Assembly: GCA_963663615.1 (NCBI GenBank)
Contig: OY760517.1
Span: 1-64,000 of the forward strand
DNA: 64,000 nucleotides
Reading direction: 5' to 3'
Origin: G963663615 sp963663615
GTDB lineage: Bacteria; Bacteroidota; Ignavibacteria; Ignavibacteriales; Melioribacteraceae
Shown here: positions 1 to 7,363 of the stretch, piece by piece
How positions within the stretch are numbered: the first letter of the stretch is position 1
Layout of the letters: each line of letters opens with the position of its first letter
Notes under the pieces: generated by a model
Seen by the model: the letters and a program-made list of their open reading frames with translations, nothing else
Database searches by the model: none
What the model was told of the DNA's origin: nothing
Translations under genes and position numbers: made by a program

Positions 1-1
1 G

Positions 2-256
2 TTGGCAACAAACCTTGAATCAGTCTGGAAGGAAAACAGGATCCTTTTCCCGCAAGGATTTATTAAAACACACGAAGGTAAGGAATTTTTCAAACAGGTT
101 ATTGGATTTAGGTTAAAGAAAGCTGGCAAAAAGGATGACGCACCTGATGCAATGATTTGTGCATACACATTGCTAATTGAGCTTGGTATTGGTTATATCC
201 TTGACGATGTTCCACAAATGAAAAGTTATTCAAATCGAAAAATTAGAAGAGTTTGA
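2..256 (+). CDS. Phage terminase large subunit, C-terminal end (partial)
   Basis: This is the last 84 residues of a gene that begins left of the window. It carries a 'KKDDAPDAMICAY' stretch that matches the end of the RNase H-like nuclease domain of large terminases, where a DDAPDA motif supplies a metal ligand. The protein would package phage DNA and cut it. It is followed 8 bp later by the portal reading frame, the usual terminase-portal order in Mu-like phages. The call rests on a short motif plus context, so the exact terminase family cannot be given. Confidence 0.7.
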   Translation: MATNLESVWKENRILFPQGFIKTHEGKEFFKQVIGFRLKKAGKKDDAPDAMICAYTLLIELGIGYILDDVPQMKSYSNRKIRRV

Positions 257-264
257 GGTAAGGT

Positions 265-1486
265 ATGTTTATAAATTCATATTTGACAAAACGCCTAATG
301 GTTGAGTCAATCGAAAAGGCAATTGAATACTACAAGAAAGCTGTATATGTTGACCCTAAGTATCGTGATATTAGATACTTTATGAGTCTTCTTATCAGAT
401 TACCACAAATTGATCAGCATTTATTTTCTTTAATATACTTCAGAAAACAAGCAGTACAAAGTTTTGCTTATACTATCAAGTTCCCTGATGAATACCAGGC
501 AACTGAAACTGAAAAGAAACAGTTACTTGAAATACAAGAGCGATTTTCATCTTCAGGATTGCACAGCCTTATTGATACTACCATGAATGGGCGATTAAAT
601 GGGATGTCCGCAGCACAACTCAACTGGGAACACTCAGATAACAGAAAGCATTTTGTAAGTTCTGTTAAATCATTACAACTTACCGAGTTGGATTATGATC
701 TTGAAAATGATACTTCACTTATTCACATCGATACTGATACCAATACTCAAAAATGGAAAGAAAAGACATTGACAATAGTTCAACATATTGCGTTCGTTTT
801 AACCCAATGTCCGGTATCGAAAATGACTTTCCGGAGGCTTTCTAAGAATTAACTTTTTAAGAGTACTTATTAAGTATTTTGACTTTTTTTCATGGGCAAA
901 AAACAATGAAAAAAGCATGATATATGCTCAGTATGAAGAACGTTTCAAAACAATGCTGTCTGAAATCATGACTCAACTTGAAAATATTGGGGAGAATAGT
1001 GTTGGAGCTTTTCCGAAAGGTGTTGACGTGAATGTTCTTGATTCATTAAAAAACGAAGTACTCGCATCGCATGAGGCACTTGAACAAAGTGTAAACAGGT
1101 CAATGAGTTTATCAATTGCCGGACAATATACTGCAACTGATCCGGGCGATGGTCATAGTTACGCCGCTTCGAAAATCGGTTATAGCATTGCTGAAAACGT
1201 TACACTAAGTGATCTTGTTTTTGTTGAAAAGCTAATATCATCTCAATACTTGATGAAAGATTATAGAATCAATTATTCTGATGAACCACGAAATGCATTT
1301 CCTGTATTCGTATTCAAGAAACGTAAATTTGATGATCTTGAATCAAGGGCAAGAATAGTAACTGACTATACAAGTAATGGTATTCCGGTAGCTGAAGATA
1401 ATGTTTATACCGATGTTGGTCTTAAAATACCTGATGAAAACGACAAGGTAATTGTTGCAAAACCAAATACTCTTGGTTTAACATGA
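265..1486 (+). pseudogene. Mu gp29-like (DUF935-type) portal protein, broken by two frameshifts
   Basis: The start has a good ribosome-binding site (GAGGTAAGG). The reading moves through three frames: frame 1 from 265 to about 780, frame 3 around 783-840 (reading RFNPMSGIENDFPEAF), and frame 2 from about 836 to 1486 (reading GFLRINFLRV... then through MIYAQYEER to the stop at 1484-1486). Each switch is equivalent to losing one base. Joined together they give one continuous portal-like protein of about 400 residues, shorter than typical Mu gp29. The C-terminal part (from 917) resembles the DUF935 C-terminus. The stop overlaps the next start as ATGA. Either the prophage is decaying here or the assembly has two indel errors. 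Confidence 0.7.
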
Positions 1487-2091
1487 TTAACAAAATAGTT
1501 GATGACATATTACTTGCAAAGCTGGGAAATAAAACACTCTTCATTATTCGCAGAAGAACAAAGCAGGGTATGTTTCTGCCCGGATCATCTGATAATGCCG
1601 GTAATTATAGTGAGAAACCTTTTGCTATGCCCCTTACTGCCTTAAATCAAACAAATCAAGGCACAATTAGAAGAGCGGCTGGAACAGATAGTAATAGAAG
1701 TAAAGTTTACGATCCTGAAAATTTTCAGATTTTTACTGCGAAAAGTAAAGCCCTTTGGGTATTAGTTAAAGGCGGTTATTCCAAACTTAGAAGTCTTTTA
1801 GGTAAGCAAAATGATAAAGTAACAATGACATGGTCTGGAAGTTATCTAAGAGACTTAGGAGTAATCCGGACAGGTAGCAATTCAGCTACTTTAGGGTGGA
1901 AAAGTTCGGAAAATCAAAAACTTGCTTACTGGCATAATATAGCCGGTGCCGGTAAGTCCAAAAGGATTCATAAAATTTTAGGGTTAACTAAACAAGAAGA
2001 AAAAGAGCTCATTCCAATAGTTGAAAAAGAGCTCATTAAAAACTTGGATAATTATTTCAAATATTATATAAGGAATAATATCAACGAGTAA
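1483..2091 (+). CDS. gpG-like phage virion morphogenesis / tail completion protein
   Basis: This 202-residue protein ends with the pattern 'YWHNIAGAGKSKRIHKILGL' followed by an acidic helix containing EEKELIPIVEKEL. That pattern is typical of the phage virion morphogenesis family (Mu gpG type), which acts in joining heads and tails. Its ATG overlaps the portal stop (ATGA), so translation is probably coupled. It is the last gene of the plus-strand head module; the protease and major capsid genes that would normally follow in Mu are not present, and the next genes are on the other strand or look like cargo. The family call comes from motif recognition only. Confidence 0.65.
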   Translation: MINKIVDDILLAKLGNKTLFIIRRRTKQGMFLPGSSDNAGNYSEKPFAMPLTALNQTNQGTIRRAAGTDSNRSKVYDPENFQIFTAKSKALWVLVKGGYSKLRSLLGKQNDKVTMTWSGSYLRDLGVIRTGSNSATLGWKSSENQKLAYWHNIAGAGKSKRIHKILGLTKQEEKELIPIVEKELIKNLDNYFKYYIRNNINE

Positions 2092-2175
2092 TTAACCGAA
2101 AAAGTGTTTCATGGCATCATCAAAACCTATCCATTGCCCATTATCATCTGAGTATTTTGTGTTTTCGTTGTTCAT
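2092..2175 (-). CDS. Small 27-residue protein, unknown function
   Basis: This short frame begins with MNNENTKYSDDNGQWIGF and is preceded by a strong ribosome-binding site, AAGGAGGT, located inside the end of the upstream gene. Its ATG overlaps the TGA of the 2172-2390 gene in an ATGA arrangement, which supports real, coupled translation. The peptide is acidic and contains two tryptophan/phenylalanine patches but no domain that I recognise. It lies at the 3' end of a two-gene minus-strand unit in the prophage cargo region. Confidence 0.45.
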   Translation of the reverse strand: MNNENTKYSDDNGQWIGFDDAMKHFFG

Positions 2176-2390
2176 GAGACCTCCTTAATAAATGACTTTG
2201 AGCTAATTTTAACATTATCTGTCAGGTATTTACTTTTCCAGTTATTAATAAAATTACAATCAACCGGTTCAGTATTTGTAAGGACATCATTAACGTTAAG
2301 TATTTCTGAATTCTTAAAGCAAGTATTTTCAGTAAACATTTCCCATATTTCGCACTTGCTATTGTTCCGTCTAACTAAATATTCAATCAT
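2172..2390 (-). CDS. Small prophage protein, unknown function (72 aa)
   Basis: No family is recognised. The protein has three cysteines and a mixed charged composition (start MIEYLVRRNNSKCEIWEMF). It is the first gene of a two-gene unit with the 27-residue gene that follows with an ATGA overlap. The region upstream holds a 9-bp-arm inverted repeat at 2397-2429, which may be its operator or promoter element. The start codon has no strong ribosome-binding site, so the coding call leans mainly on the coupling to the next gene. Confidence 0.4.
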   Translation of the reverse strand: MIEYLVRRNNSKCEIWEMFTENTCFKNSEILNVNDVLTNTEPVDCNFINNWKSKYLTDNVKISSKSFIKEVS

Positions 2391-2396
2391 TTATTT

Positions 2397-2429
2397 ACCC
2401 TGTGTTTATAAATTTAACACACACAGGGT
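2397..2429. repeat. Inverted repeat, 9-bp arms
   Basis: The arms ACCCTGTGT (2397-2405) and ACACAGGGT (2421-2429) are perfect reverse complements with a 15-base AT-rich loop. The repeat lies 6 bp upstream of the minus-strand start at 2390 and about 100 bp before the plus-strand gene at 2530. It could be an operator, or a hairpin in the leader of the small minus-strand genes. No T-run follows, so it is not a standard terminator. Confidence 0.5.
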
Positions 2430-2529
2430 GCACTATTTATGGGGGAATAGCAAGCATTATCTATAAACATTTGCAAGTTATATACAAAGCATTTATTATA
2501 AGTGATCAATAAACGAACTTGGGAATAAT

Positions 2530-2829
2530 ATGCTAAATCGCATTTTCAAATGGAATGGTAAATACTGGGGTTTCACGAATAATAATTACTTATATGATAA
2601 GAGTGGTATTTATCATGGGTGGATAGAAAGTAATGGAGATGTTTGGAATAGTGATGGAAGCTATATGGGAAAACTGATTGAGGATAAGTATATTCTCCGG
2701 CCCCAAAATGTAATATCCAGATCGCCCAGACATCCCCGCAATAGGAGCAATATTTATATCGTACCGGTGGATTCAGTTGACAAAATTGGAAGAACCATAC
2801 GAGCAGGTTGGGAGGATGCTTTAAATTAG
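2530..2829 (+). CDS. 4-fold beta-flower-like small protein (99 aa)
   Basis: The protein is made of short repeated turns of the type 'KYWGFTNNNYLYDKSG', 'IYHGWIESNGDVWNSDG', 'SYMGKLIEDKYILRP', each pairing W/Y-x-G with a following D/N-x-G turn. This periodicity fits the small '4-fold beta flower' fold known from bacterial and phage proteins. The C-terminal third is arginine-rich and may be unstructured. A GGGAAT ribosome-binding site precedes the ATG. The function of the fold is not known to me. It stands alone between the small minus-strand unit and the XRE/ImmA cassette and is probably phage cargo. Confidence 0.55.
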   Translation: MLNRIFKWNGKYWGFTNNNYLYDKSGIYHGWIESNGDVWNSDGSYMGKLIEDKYILRPQNVISRSPRHPRNRSNIYIVPVDSVDKIGRTIRAGWEDALN

Positions 2830-2933
2830 TACCTAATAATAATATTCCGAGACAATATTGGTTTGGATTGCATTCTGCCATTAACTTTTTACCCTCCATT
2901 GCCGCCAAGGGGCATTCGACAAATGTGCTTAAT

Positions 2934-2969
2934 TTGTTTGGAAAAACTTCCAAACAAGCTTGCTATAAT
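2934..2969 (+). promoter_or_regulatory. Palindromic operator with an extended -10 promoter for the XRE/ImmA cassette
   Basis: A perfect inverted repeat with 10-bp arms, TTGTTTGGAA (2934-2943) and TTCCAAACAA (2948-2957), is followed 6 bp later by TGCTATAAT (2961-2969). This is an extended -10 element with a consensus TATAAT. The first ATG of the regulator is 42 bp downstream. A palindrome touching a promoter directly before an HTH gene is the usual layout of an autoregulated repressor. The -35 box is poor (TTGGAA with a 20-bp spacer), as often seen with extended -10 promoters. Confidence 0.65.
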
Positions 2970-3011
2970 GCCTTTTTATGATTATTTTTGTTTGGTAAAA
3001 TTACTTAACAT

Positions 3012-4238
3012 ATGGGTAGGCTAATGAAAAGTGCAGAAAATGCTTCTGAAAATAACGAGGTGAAGATATCTAATCTCTCTGTAGCATTTCAAAACTCTTC
3101 AATAAGTTTTGCAAAATTTATTGAGGAAAGGTTAGAAGAACTTGGTATTACGAAGAATTTTTTATGTAGAGCAATTAAAATTGATAACAAATCTTTAAAT
3201 CGTATACTGACAGGAGAAGCCCAAAAGGTTGATATTGTCACCATTTTGAAATTAGGAGATTTTTTACAAATTGATTTTAGTGAATTTGTACATCGCTACA
3301 TTGCAGAACTTGACTCTCAGGAAATCAAAAAAATAAAAGGGGCTCGAAGTGCTGGAGTTATTATTCGAAACTTCGACCTCGATACGCTCAAAAGTATAGG
3401 GTTTATTAAGAGTAAGTCGAATTTTGAGGAAATTGAAAAGAGGATATTGGATTATTTCGAAATGGAATCGCTCCTTGAATATGAGCAGAAGATGATTACT
3501 CTTTCAAGTTTATTTAGTCGAACACGAGCTTCAACATCTGAAAAAATGTTAAAATTTTGGTGTATGACTTCAATTGAAGAATTTAAATCAATTGATAATC
3601 CTTATCACTTTGATCTTGAAAAGGTAAAAGCAATTTCAACAAGATTGAGTATCTCAACAAGTGATGAAGTAAATGGTTTATTAAATGCTATCCGAAATCT
3701 GTATCATGCAGGAGTAACTGTATTAGTAAATCCTTATTTAAGTAAAACTCAGGTAAGAGGTGCTACATTTATTGTCAATAATAAACCCTGTATTGTAATT
3801 CAAGATTTTAGAAAATCATACGACACAATTTGGTTTGCTTTACTTCATGAGATTTGTCATGTAATAAAGGATCTGCAATCAATAAGGCTCACTAAATATC
3901 ATATTACAGCTGAAAAGAGCAGTGCCGATCTATTTATTGATAAGACCATTGAAGACAGAGCAGATGCTTGGGCGGCGGAAATGCTCTTACCAGAAAATAA
4001 GATGAAATATATTGCTGGATACATCGATATCCCTGGTATTGTCACTAAACATGCAAGAGCATGGCAGGTAAGTGAATCAATCATTTACGGACAATATGCC
4101 TACAGATATGACAAACCTTTTTATTATAGTAAAACAAAAAAAGCTGAAGTAGCAATTAAACAGTTGTTGAATAAAGATATTTTCAAAGAGGAAAATATTG
4201 AGAAAGCTGTAAATAAAGTTAAATATATTTATAATTAA
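3012..4238 (+). CDS. XRE-type HTH protein fused to an ImmA/IrrE metallopeptidase domain
   Basis: Residues about 32-100 form an HTH domain (..LCRAIKIDNKSLNRILTGEAQ..). A middle linker follows, then a C-terminal ImmA/IrrE (DUF955) domain with the zinc motif HEICH at 279-283 and the downstream DRADAWAAEMLLP segment near 315-327. Such proteins either regulate a toxin/antitoxin-like locus or cleave a repressor, as ImmA does in ICEBs1. Here the HTH and protease are in one chain of 408 residues. An alternative start at 3024 has a better ribosome-binding site (GGTAGG). The gene follows its own palindrome and promoter and leads a three-gene cassette closed by a terminator at 4959. The target is unknown. 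Confidence 0.8.
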   Translation: MGRLMKSAENASENNEVKISNLSVAFQNSSISFAKFIEERLEELGITKNFLCRAIKIDNKSLNRILTGEAQKVDIVTILKLGDFLQIDFSEFVHRYIAELDSQEIKKIKGARSAGVIIRNFDLDTLKSIGFIKSKSNFEEIEKRILDYFEMESLLEYEQKMITLSSLFSRTRASTSEKMLKFWCMTSIEEFKSIDNPYHFDLEKVKAISTRLSISTSDEVNGLLNAIRNLYHAGVTVLVNPYLSKTQVRGATFIVNNKPCIVIQDFRKSYDTIWFALLHEICHVIKDLQSIRLTKYHITAEKSSADLFIDKTIEDRADAWAAEMLLPENKMKYIAGYIDIPGIVTKHARAWQVSESIIYGQYAYRYDKPFYYSKTKKAEVAIKQLLNKDIFKEENIEKAVNKVKYIYN

Positions 4239-4254
4239 ATTTAGCAGGATAAAA

Positions 4255-4749
4255 ATGGATGGAATAAAAAAGGTTTCTGAAGAGAAAGATAAGACATCAA
4301 GTATATGGGACGACCCTGAATTAGCTGAATTACTTTTTATTTCTGAAGAGAATAGGGAAAATGAAACCGTTGAAGCATCTGAAGCAGAAATTGAAGAAGA
4401 ACAGGTAATAATGCTTCCAGACCTTCAAGATAGTGATTTAGCTTATGAACTTTACCATAAAACTCTTCAACCATTATTAAGGAAAGCATTAAAAAACTCA
4501 ACAAAAGCTGCAAAATCAATCGTGCGAAACGAAGTTAATCTCTTACTCAAAGATGGGAAGAAAAAAGGTAGAGACGGGAAACAGGCATATTATTATCGAA
4601 TTCAACAAGCAATCGATATAATTCGTAATTGGGAAGAGTTATGTGCTACAGACAAAATTCCGCCAACAGATTCAAAAACCTTTCGCTTATATTGCATTTT
4701 CAATGAGCAAGTTAAGAAAATTAAAGATAGTTTGAATGAACCCAATTAA
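4255..4749 (+). CDS. Unknown protein of the XRE/ImmA cassette (164 aa)
   Basis: I do not recognise a family. The N-terminal third is strongly acidic (many E and D, residues about 10-60). The C-terminal two thirds are basic and predicted helical (..LRKALKNSTKAAKSIVRNEV..). An acidic N-terminus joined to a basic helical part could be a regulatory partner that is cleaved or sequestered by the upstream ImmA domain, but that is only inference. It starts 16 bp after the XRE/ImmA stop with AGCAGGATAAAAATG as a likely ribosome-binding region, so it is co-transcribed with the upstream gene. Confidence 0.65.
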   Translation: MDGIKKVSEEKDKTSSIWDDPELAELLFISEENRENETVEASEAEIEEEQVIMLPDLQDSDLAYELYHKTLQPLLRKALKNSTKAAKSIVRNEVNLLLKDGKKKGRDGKQAYYYRIQQAIDIIRNWEELCATDKIPPTDSKTFRLYCIFNEQVKKIKDSLNEPN

Positions 4750-4785
4750 TGGGTATATTATAAAGAAAATGATGGAGAAATTCTC

Positions 4786-4929
4786 ATGTCTAAAAATGAG
4801 AAGACGTCGAAAGAAATCGGCACAATCGCTTCTAAAATCCTTAGAGATAAACGGTACTCTAAGGATTCTAAAAGGGTCGCAGGTTCAGCACTTACCCAAC
4901 GACCCGACAGAAAAAATAAAAAGAAATAA
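4786..4929 (+). CDS. Small basic Ser/Lys-rich protein (47 aa)
   Basis: This frame, starting MSKNEKTSKEIGTIASKILR, has a GGAGAA ribosome-binding site 5 bases before its ATG. Its composition follows a pattern (SK..IA.KIL.......SK..AGSALTQ) that I recall from small conserved hypothetical proteins. A longer overlapping frame in another register (4736-5008) lacks that pattern and runs through the terminator, so it was rejected. The gene ends 29 bp before the terminator hairpin. Function unknown; the last part of the chain is highly basic and could bind nucleic acid. Confidence 0.65.
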   Translation: MSKNEKTSKEIGTIASKILRDKRYSKDSKRVAGSALTQRPDRKNKKK

Positions 4930-4958
4930 ATTAGCTGTAACCAATTTATTTCTTGGGA

Positions 4959-4988
4959 GAGCAGGTGTACAACCTGCTCTTTTTATTT
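4959..4988 (+). terminator. Rho-independent terminator of the XRE/ImmA cassette
   Basis: GAGCAGGT (4959-4966) pairs with ACCTGCTC (4972-4979) around a 5-base loop and is followed directly by a T-rich run (TTTTTATTTT). It closes the unit that begins with the palindrome at 2934. Confidence 0.85.
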
Positions 4989-5145
4989 TACCTAAGAAAG
5001 GTAAATAAAATTTTTGTAATTTGCCAAAATAGGTCTTTGAATAGGCAACAATGTAATGTAGTAAAGTGTTCCAACTAATTTAAGCAATTGCGTATTAACT
5101 GCAAGCTTTCAATACTTTAATCTTATTTAATTAAAAGGCGGCTTT

Positions 5146-5742
5146 ATGAAACGGAAGTTATTATCAATACTAATTATTGTAATTATAACACTATACGGTT
5201 GTGCACCTTCATTTGCAATTAAATCATTAAGTGACAAATTTTCAGATATTAGCAAACCGGAAATTATCGTTGGTGAAAATAACCGCATTTCAACAAAATC
5301 GTCTCAGGGCGGTTGGCATGTTGATGAAAAGGGAGTTTATGTTGATCCTTATGTTAGTAAAGATAGAATAACAAAGGAAATACTTAGCTTTGGTTTTTAT
5401 ATAACACATCTTAATCGTGAATTAAATGATGGTTTTAGACCTATTAATCAGATTATCTTTATTACAGATTCTGGCAAACGTATTGAATTAAGTGTAACCG
5501 CTACTGATACTGATTTTAGTGTAAACTCATGGAATAATATCACAAACCAATACAATACATCATTTTCTGAATCCGGGCACACTTCAGTAACCAGAGATGA
5601 TTTTTTAAATCTTGTAAATGCAAAATGGTGTGAAGCCAAAATTGTAGGGGGAGAAAGAATTCAAACATACGATAAAGATGATATTTCGAGTGATTTTTTG
5701 AAAAACTTAAAAACCTTTTACAATCAAGTAAATAATAATTAA
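5146..5742 (+). CDS. Predicted lipoprotein, prophage cargo (198 aa)
   Basis: A signal peptide with a lysine-rich start and hydrophobic core (residues about 4-18) ends in the lipobox LYGC, with the lipidated cysteine at about residue 19. The mature part has no family that I know; it looks like a mixed beta domain. It stands alone after the terminator at 4959 and converges with the F-like head gene, whose stop lies 5 bp away. A single lipoprotein gene inserted among phage genes is typical of a moron, for example a surface-modifying or superinfection-exclusion protein. That role is inference. Confidence 0.65.
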   Translation: MKRKLLSILIIVIITLYGCAPSFAIKSLSDKFSDISKPEIIVGENNRISTKSSQGGWHVDEKGVYVDPYVSKDRITKEILSFGFYITHLNRELNDGFRPINQIIFITDSGKRIELSVTATDTDFSVNSWNNITNQYNTSFSESGHTSVTRDDFLNLVNAKWCEAKIVGGERIQTYDKDDISSDFLKNLKTFYNQVNNN

Positions 5743-5747
5743 GTGTT

Positions 5748-6515
5748 TTATTTGAAGTGGGCAGGGTTAAATAGTTCACCAGTAGCTTTTCTTTTATAGT
5801 CAACTAAAGGTGTAAGATAGTGTTGGCATCTGTAACCGCCAAGTGAGCTTCGAACAGGTAAACCCTGCCCATTATCCATTGCTGAAAGTTCCGAAATGGT
5901 ATAAACACGACCAACATGTTTTCGACAAAACGTCCTTGTATTTTTAGAATTATCCCCATCATAGAGGTAGTACATAACACCTGCCTGTTTTGCCATCTCC
6001 TCTTGATAGTTGTTATCGAACTGCAATAATGCTGTTCTGGCAAAATTTTCCGCTGAGTGATTACCCAAGCTTGTATTTAACAATCTTTTTCTTATTGAAT
6101 TAAATCCATATTCACCCTGTACCGACCTCTTTAATTCTGTAATTACCTTATCTGCTATCTTGGATTCGATTTCTGGAAATTCGACATTAATAAGACTGTG
6201 TATTTTATTATAATCATTATAATTGTTAACCGGATTTGCTAAGTCGTGAAAATAGTCGTTCCAGACGTTTTTAATCTGCTCTTGTGATTTAGTTAATTTC
6301 TTTATTATTTCATTTGTATAGTTTGAAGGGAGTAATTGAGCTCGTTTTAAATCAGCCGATACCTTATTAATATCAATAACACCATCAACGGTATTTTGAA
6401 TATAAATTCTTTCAATAGTTCGAATAACAGCAGTTTTATATTGCGATTCACCTGCGAGTATGGCGTTTGTGAGGGATTCTTTAATTTGTTCTATTTGTTT
6501 GCGGTGTTTATTCAT
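5748..6515 (-). CDS. Mu F-like minor head / head morphogenesis protein
   Basis: The C-terminal part reads NTRTFCRKHVGRVYTISE, then MDNGQGLPV and GGYRCQH. This is the conserved signature of the phage Mu F-like / SPP1 gp7-like minor head domain, with a cysteine/histidine cluster. The N-terminal 150 residues are helical, as in family members. The length of 255 residues is short, since Mu gpF is larger. In Mu this gene follows the portal. Here it sits on the minus strand at the end of the early operon, away from the portal on the plus strand. It begins directly after the stop of the upstream zinc-ribbon gene. Confidence 0.7.
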   Translation of the reverse strand: MNKHRKQIEQIKESLTNAILAGESQYKTAVIRTIERIYIQNTVDGVIDINKVSADLKRAQLLPSNYTNEIIKKLTKSQEQIKNVWNDYFHDLANPVNNYNDYNKIHSLINVEFPEIESKIADKVITELKRSVQGEYGFNSIRKRLLNTSLGNHSAENFARTALLQFDNNYQEEMAKQAGVMYYLYDGDNSKNTRTFCRKHVGRVYTISELSAMDNGQGLPVRSSLGGYRCQHYLTPLVDYKRKATGELFNPAHFK

Positions 6516-6860
6516 TTATACATCGTTAAATAAATCATGTTGACCACCATTTAATTTCAATCTTAGATGTTCACCTGCAAATTTTCTAAAATCATCTATT
6601 AGGTTATTATTTTCAAGAAACTTCCAGTAGTCATTGAGTGAGTAAAGCATTTTCTCATCAGTAATTGGTGCGGATTTATGAAAAGCATTACCGGTACAGG
6701 TTGTTATATATTCCATTGTCTGATTGCATTTTGGGCAGTACATACCCTTTATTTGAAATGGACTCATATAATGGTCAAGTGGACCCAAAACTTTACGTTT
6801 TGAGCCACCAACTTCATTATAGCTATCAGAAAAATCCTCACCACAATTTCCGCAAATCAT
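6516..6860 (-). CDS. Small zinc-ribbon protein of the prophage (114 aa)
   Basis: Two CxxC pairs are visible, CGNC at residues 3-6 and CPKC near 43-46, which together would bind one zinc. A further cysteine lies in the middle of the chain. The remainder is not recognised. Its ATG overlaps the stop of the upstream gene (TAATG), and its own stop is followed directly by the ATG of the F-like gene, so it is part of a tightly packed operon. It may be a regulator or a DNA-processing accessory factor; no specific function can be supported. Confidence 0.55.
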   Translation of the reverse strand: MICGNCGEDFSDSYNEVGGSKRKVLGPLDHYMSPFQIKGMYCPKCNQTMEYITTCTGNAFHKSAPITDEKMLYSLNDYWKFLENNNLIDDFRKFAGEHLRLKLNGGQHDLFNDV

Positions 6861-7111
6861 TATATATGCTCTTTATGAAATTTTTGGGAATATGTAAAAC
6901 CACTACCATTTCCGAAATCCTTTAATGCTTTTTCGTATGCTATTTCAAAAGCATGTTTTTCATCATCGATTTCGGTTGTAACAGTTATCGGAACTTCAGC
7001 AGTACCTTTTGTTTCTTTATCCGGAACAAGGAAAGTGAATTCCCATTTGAATTTAGCTGTTACTTCTGGTTGCGTTTTCTGATCTTCACCAGTTGTTTTC
7101 TTTTCTGCCAT
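6860..7111 (-). CDS. Unknown small prophage protein (83 aa)
   Basis: The N-terminus is charged and low in complexity (MAEKKTTGEDQKTQ). It is followed by what looks like a beta-rich stretch and a helix near the end. No family is recognised. The stop overlaps the next ATG by one base, and the gene begins 7 bp after the upstream stop. Operon position and clean coupling make it a probable real gene. Confidence 0.5.
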   Translation of the reverse strand: MAEKKTTGEDQKTQPEVTAKFKWEFTFLVPDKETKGTAEVPITVTTEIDDEKHAFEIAYEKALKDFGNGSGFTYSQKFHKEHI

Positions 7112-7118
7112 TTTGCAC

Positions 7119-7361
7119 CTATAAGTTTATGATTATTATATTTTTAGTTTTTTTGAGCTTAATGCCCATTTTAGTTATCGATATTGGTTTAGGGTAACTG
7201 GACTTCTTTCTTTTCTTTTTGATGCCTATAAGTCCACGTATTTTATTTAATTTTACTTTTGATATTCTGCTAAATCTGCCAGCTTTGTAATGACTTATCT
7301 CATAACTTTTGAAACCGGCAACTTTGAGTTTATCAATATCTTTGTTAGTTAAGTCTGGCAT
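7119..7361 (-). CDS. Unknown small prophage protein, basic C-terminus (80 aa)
   Basis: The N-terminal half (MPDLTNKDIDKLKVAGFKSY, then a KLNKIRGLIG segment) looks like a small helix-hairpin/HTH-type domain. The C-terminal half is lysine-rich with a hydrophobic tail. The gene begins 2 bp after the stop of the DUF3164-like gene. The helical N-terminus could bind nucleic acid. No function is known to me. Confidence 0.5.
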   Translation of the reverse strand: MPDLTNKDIDKLKVAGFKSYEISHYKAGRFSRISKVKLNKIRGLIGIKKKRKKSSYPKPISITKMGIKLKKTKNIIIINL

Positions 7362-7363
7362 TA

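Noticed and set aside
2573..2953. 126-residue minus-strand frame
   Set aside because: It lies opposite the beta-flower gene and crosses the operator; no ribosome-binding site or family.
4736..5008. 90-residue plus-strand frame overlapping the 164-residue gene
   Set aside because: It runs through a terminator hairpin, has no family pattern, and a better small gene (4786-4929) with a ribosome-binding site occupies the same DNA.
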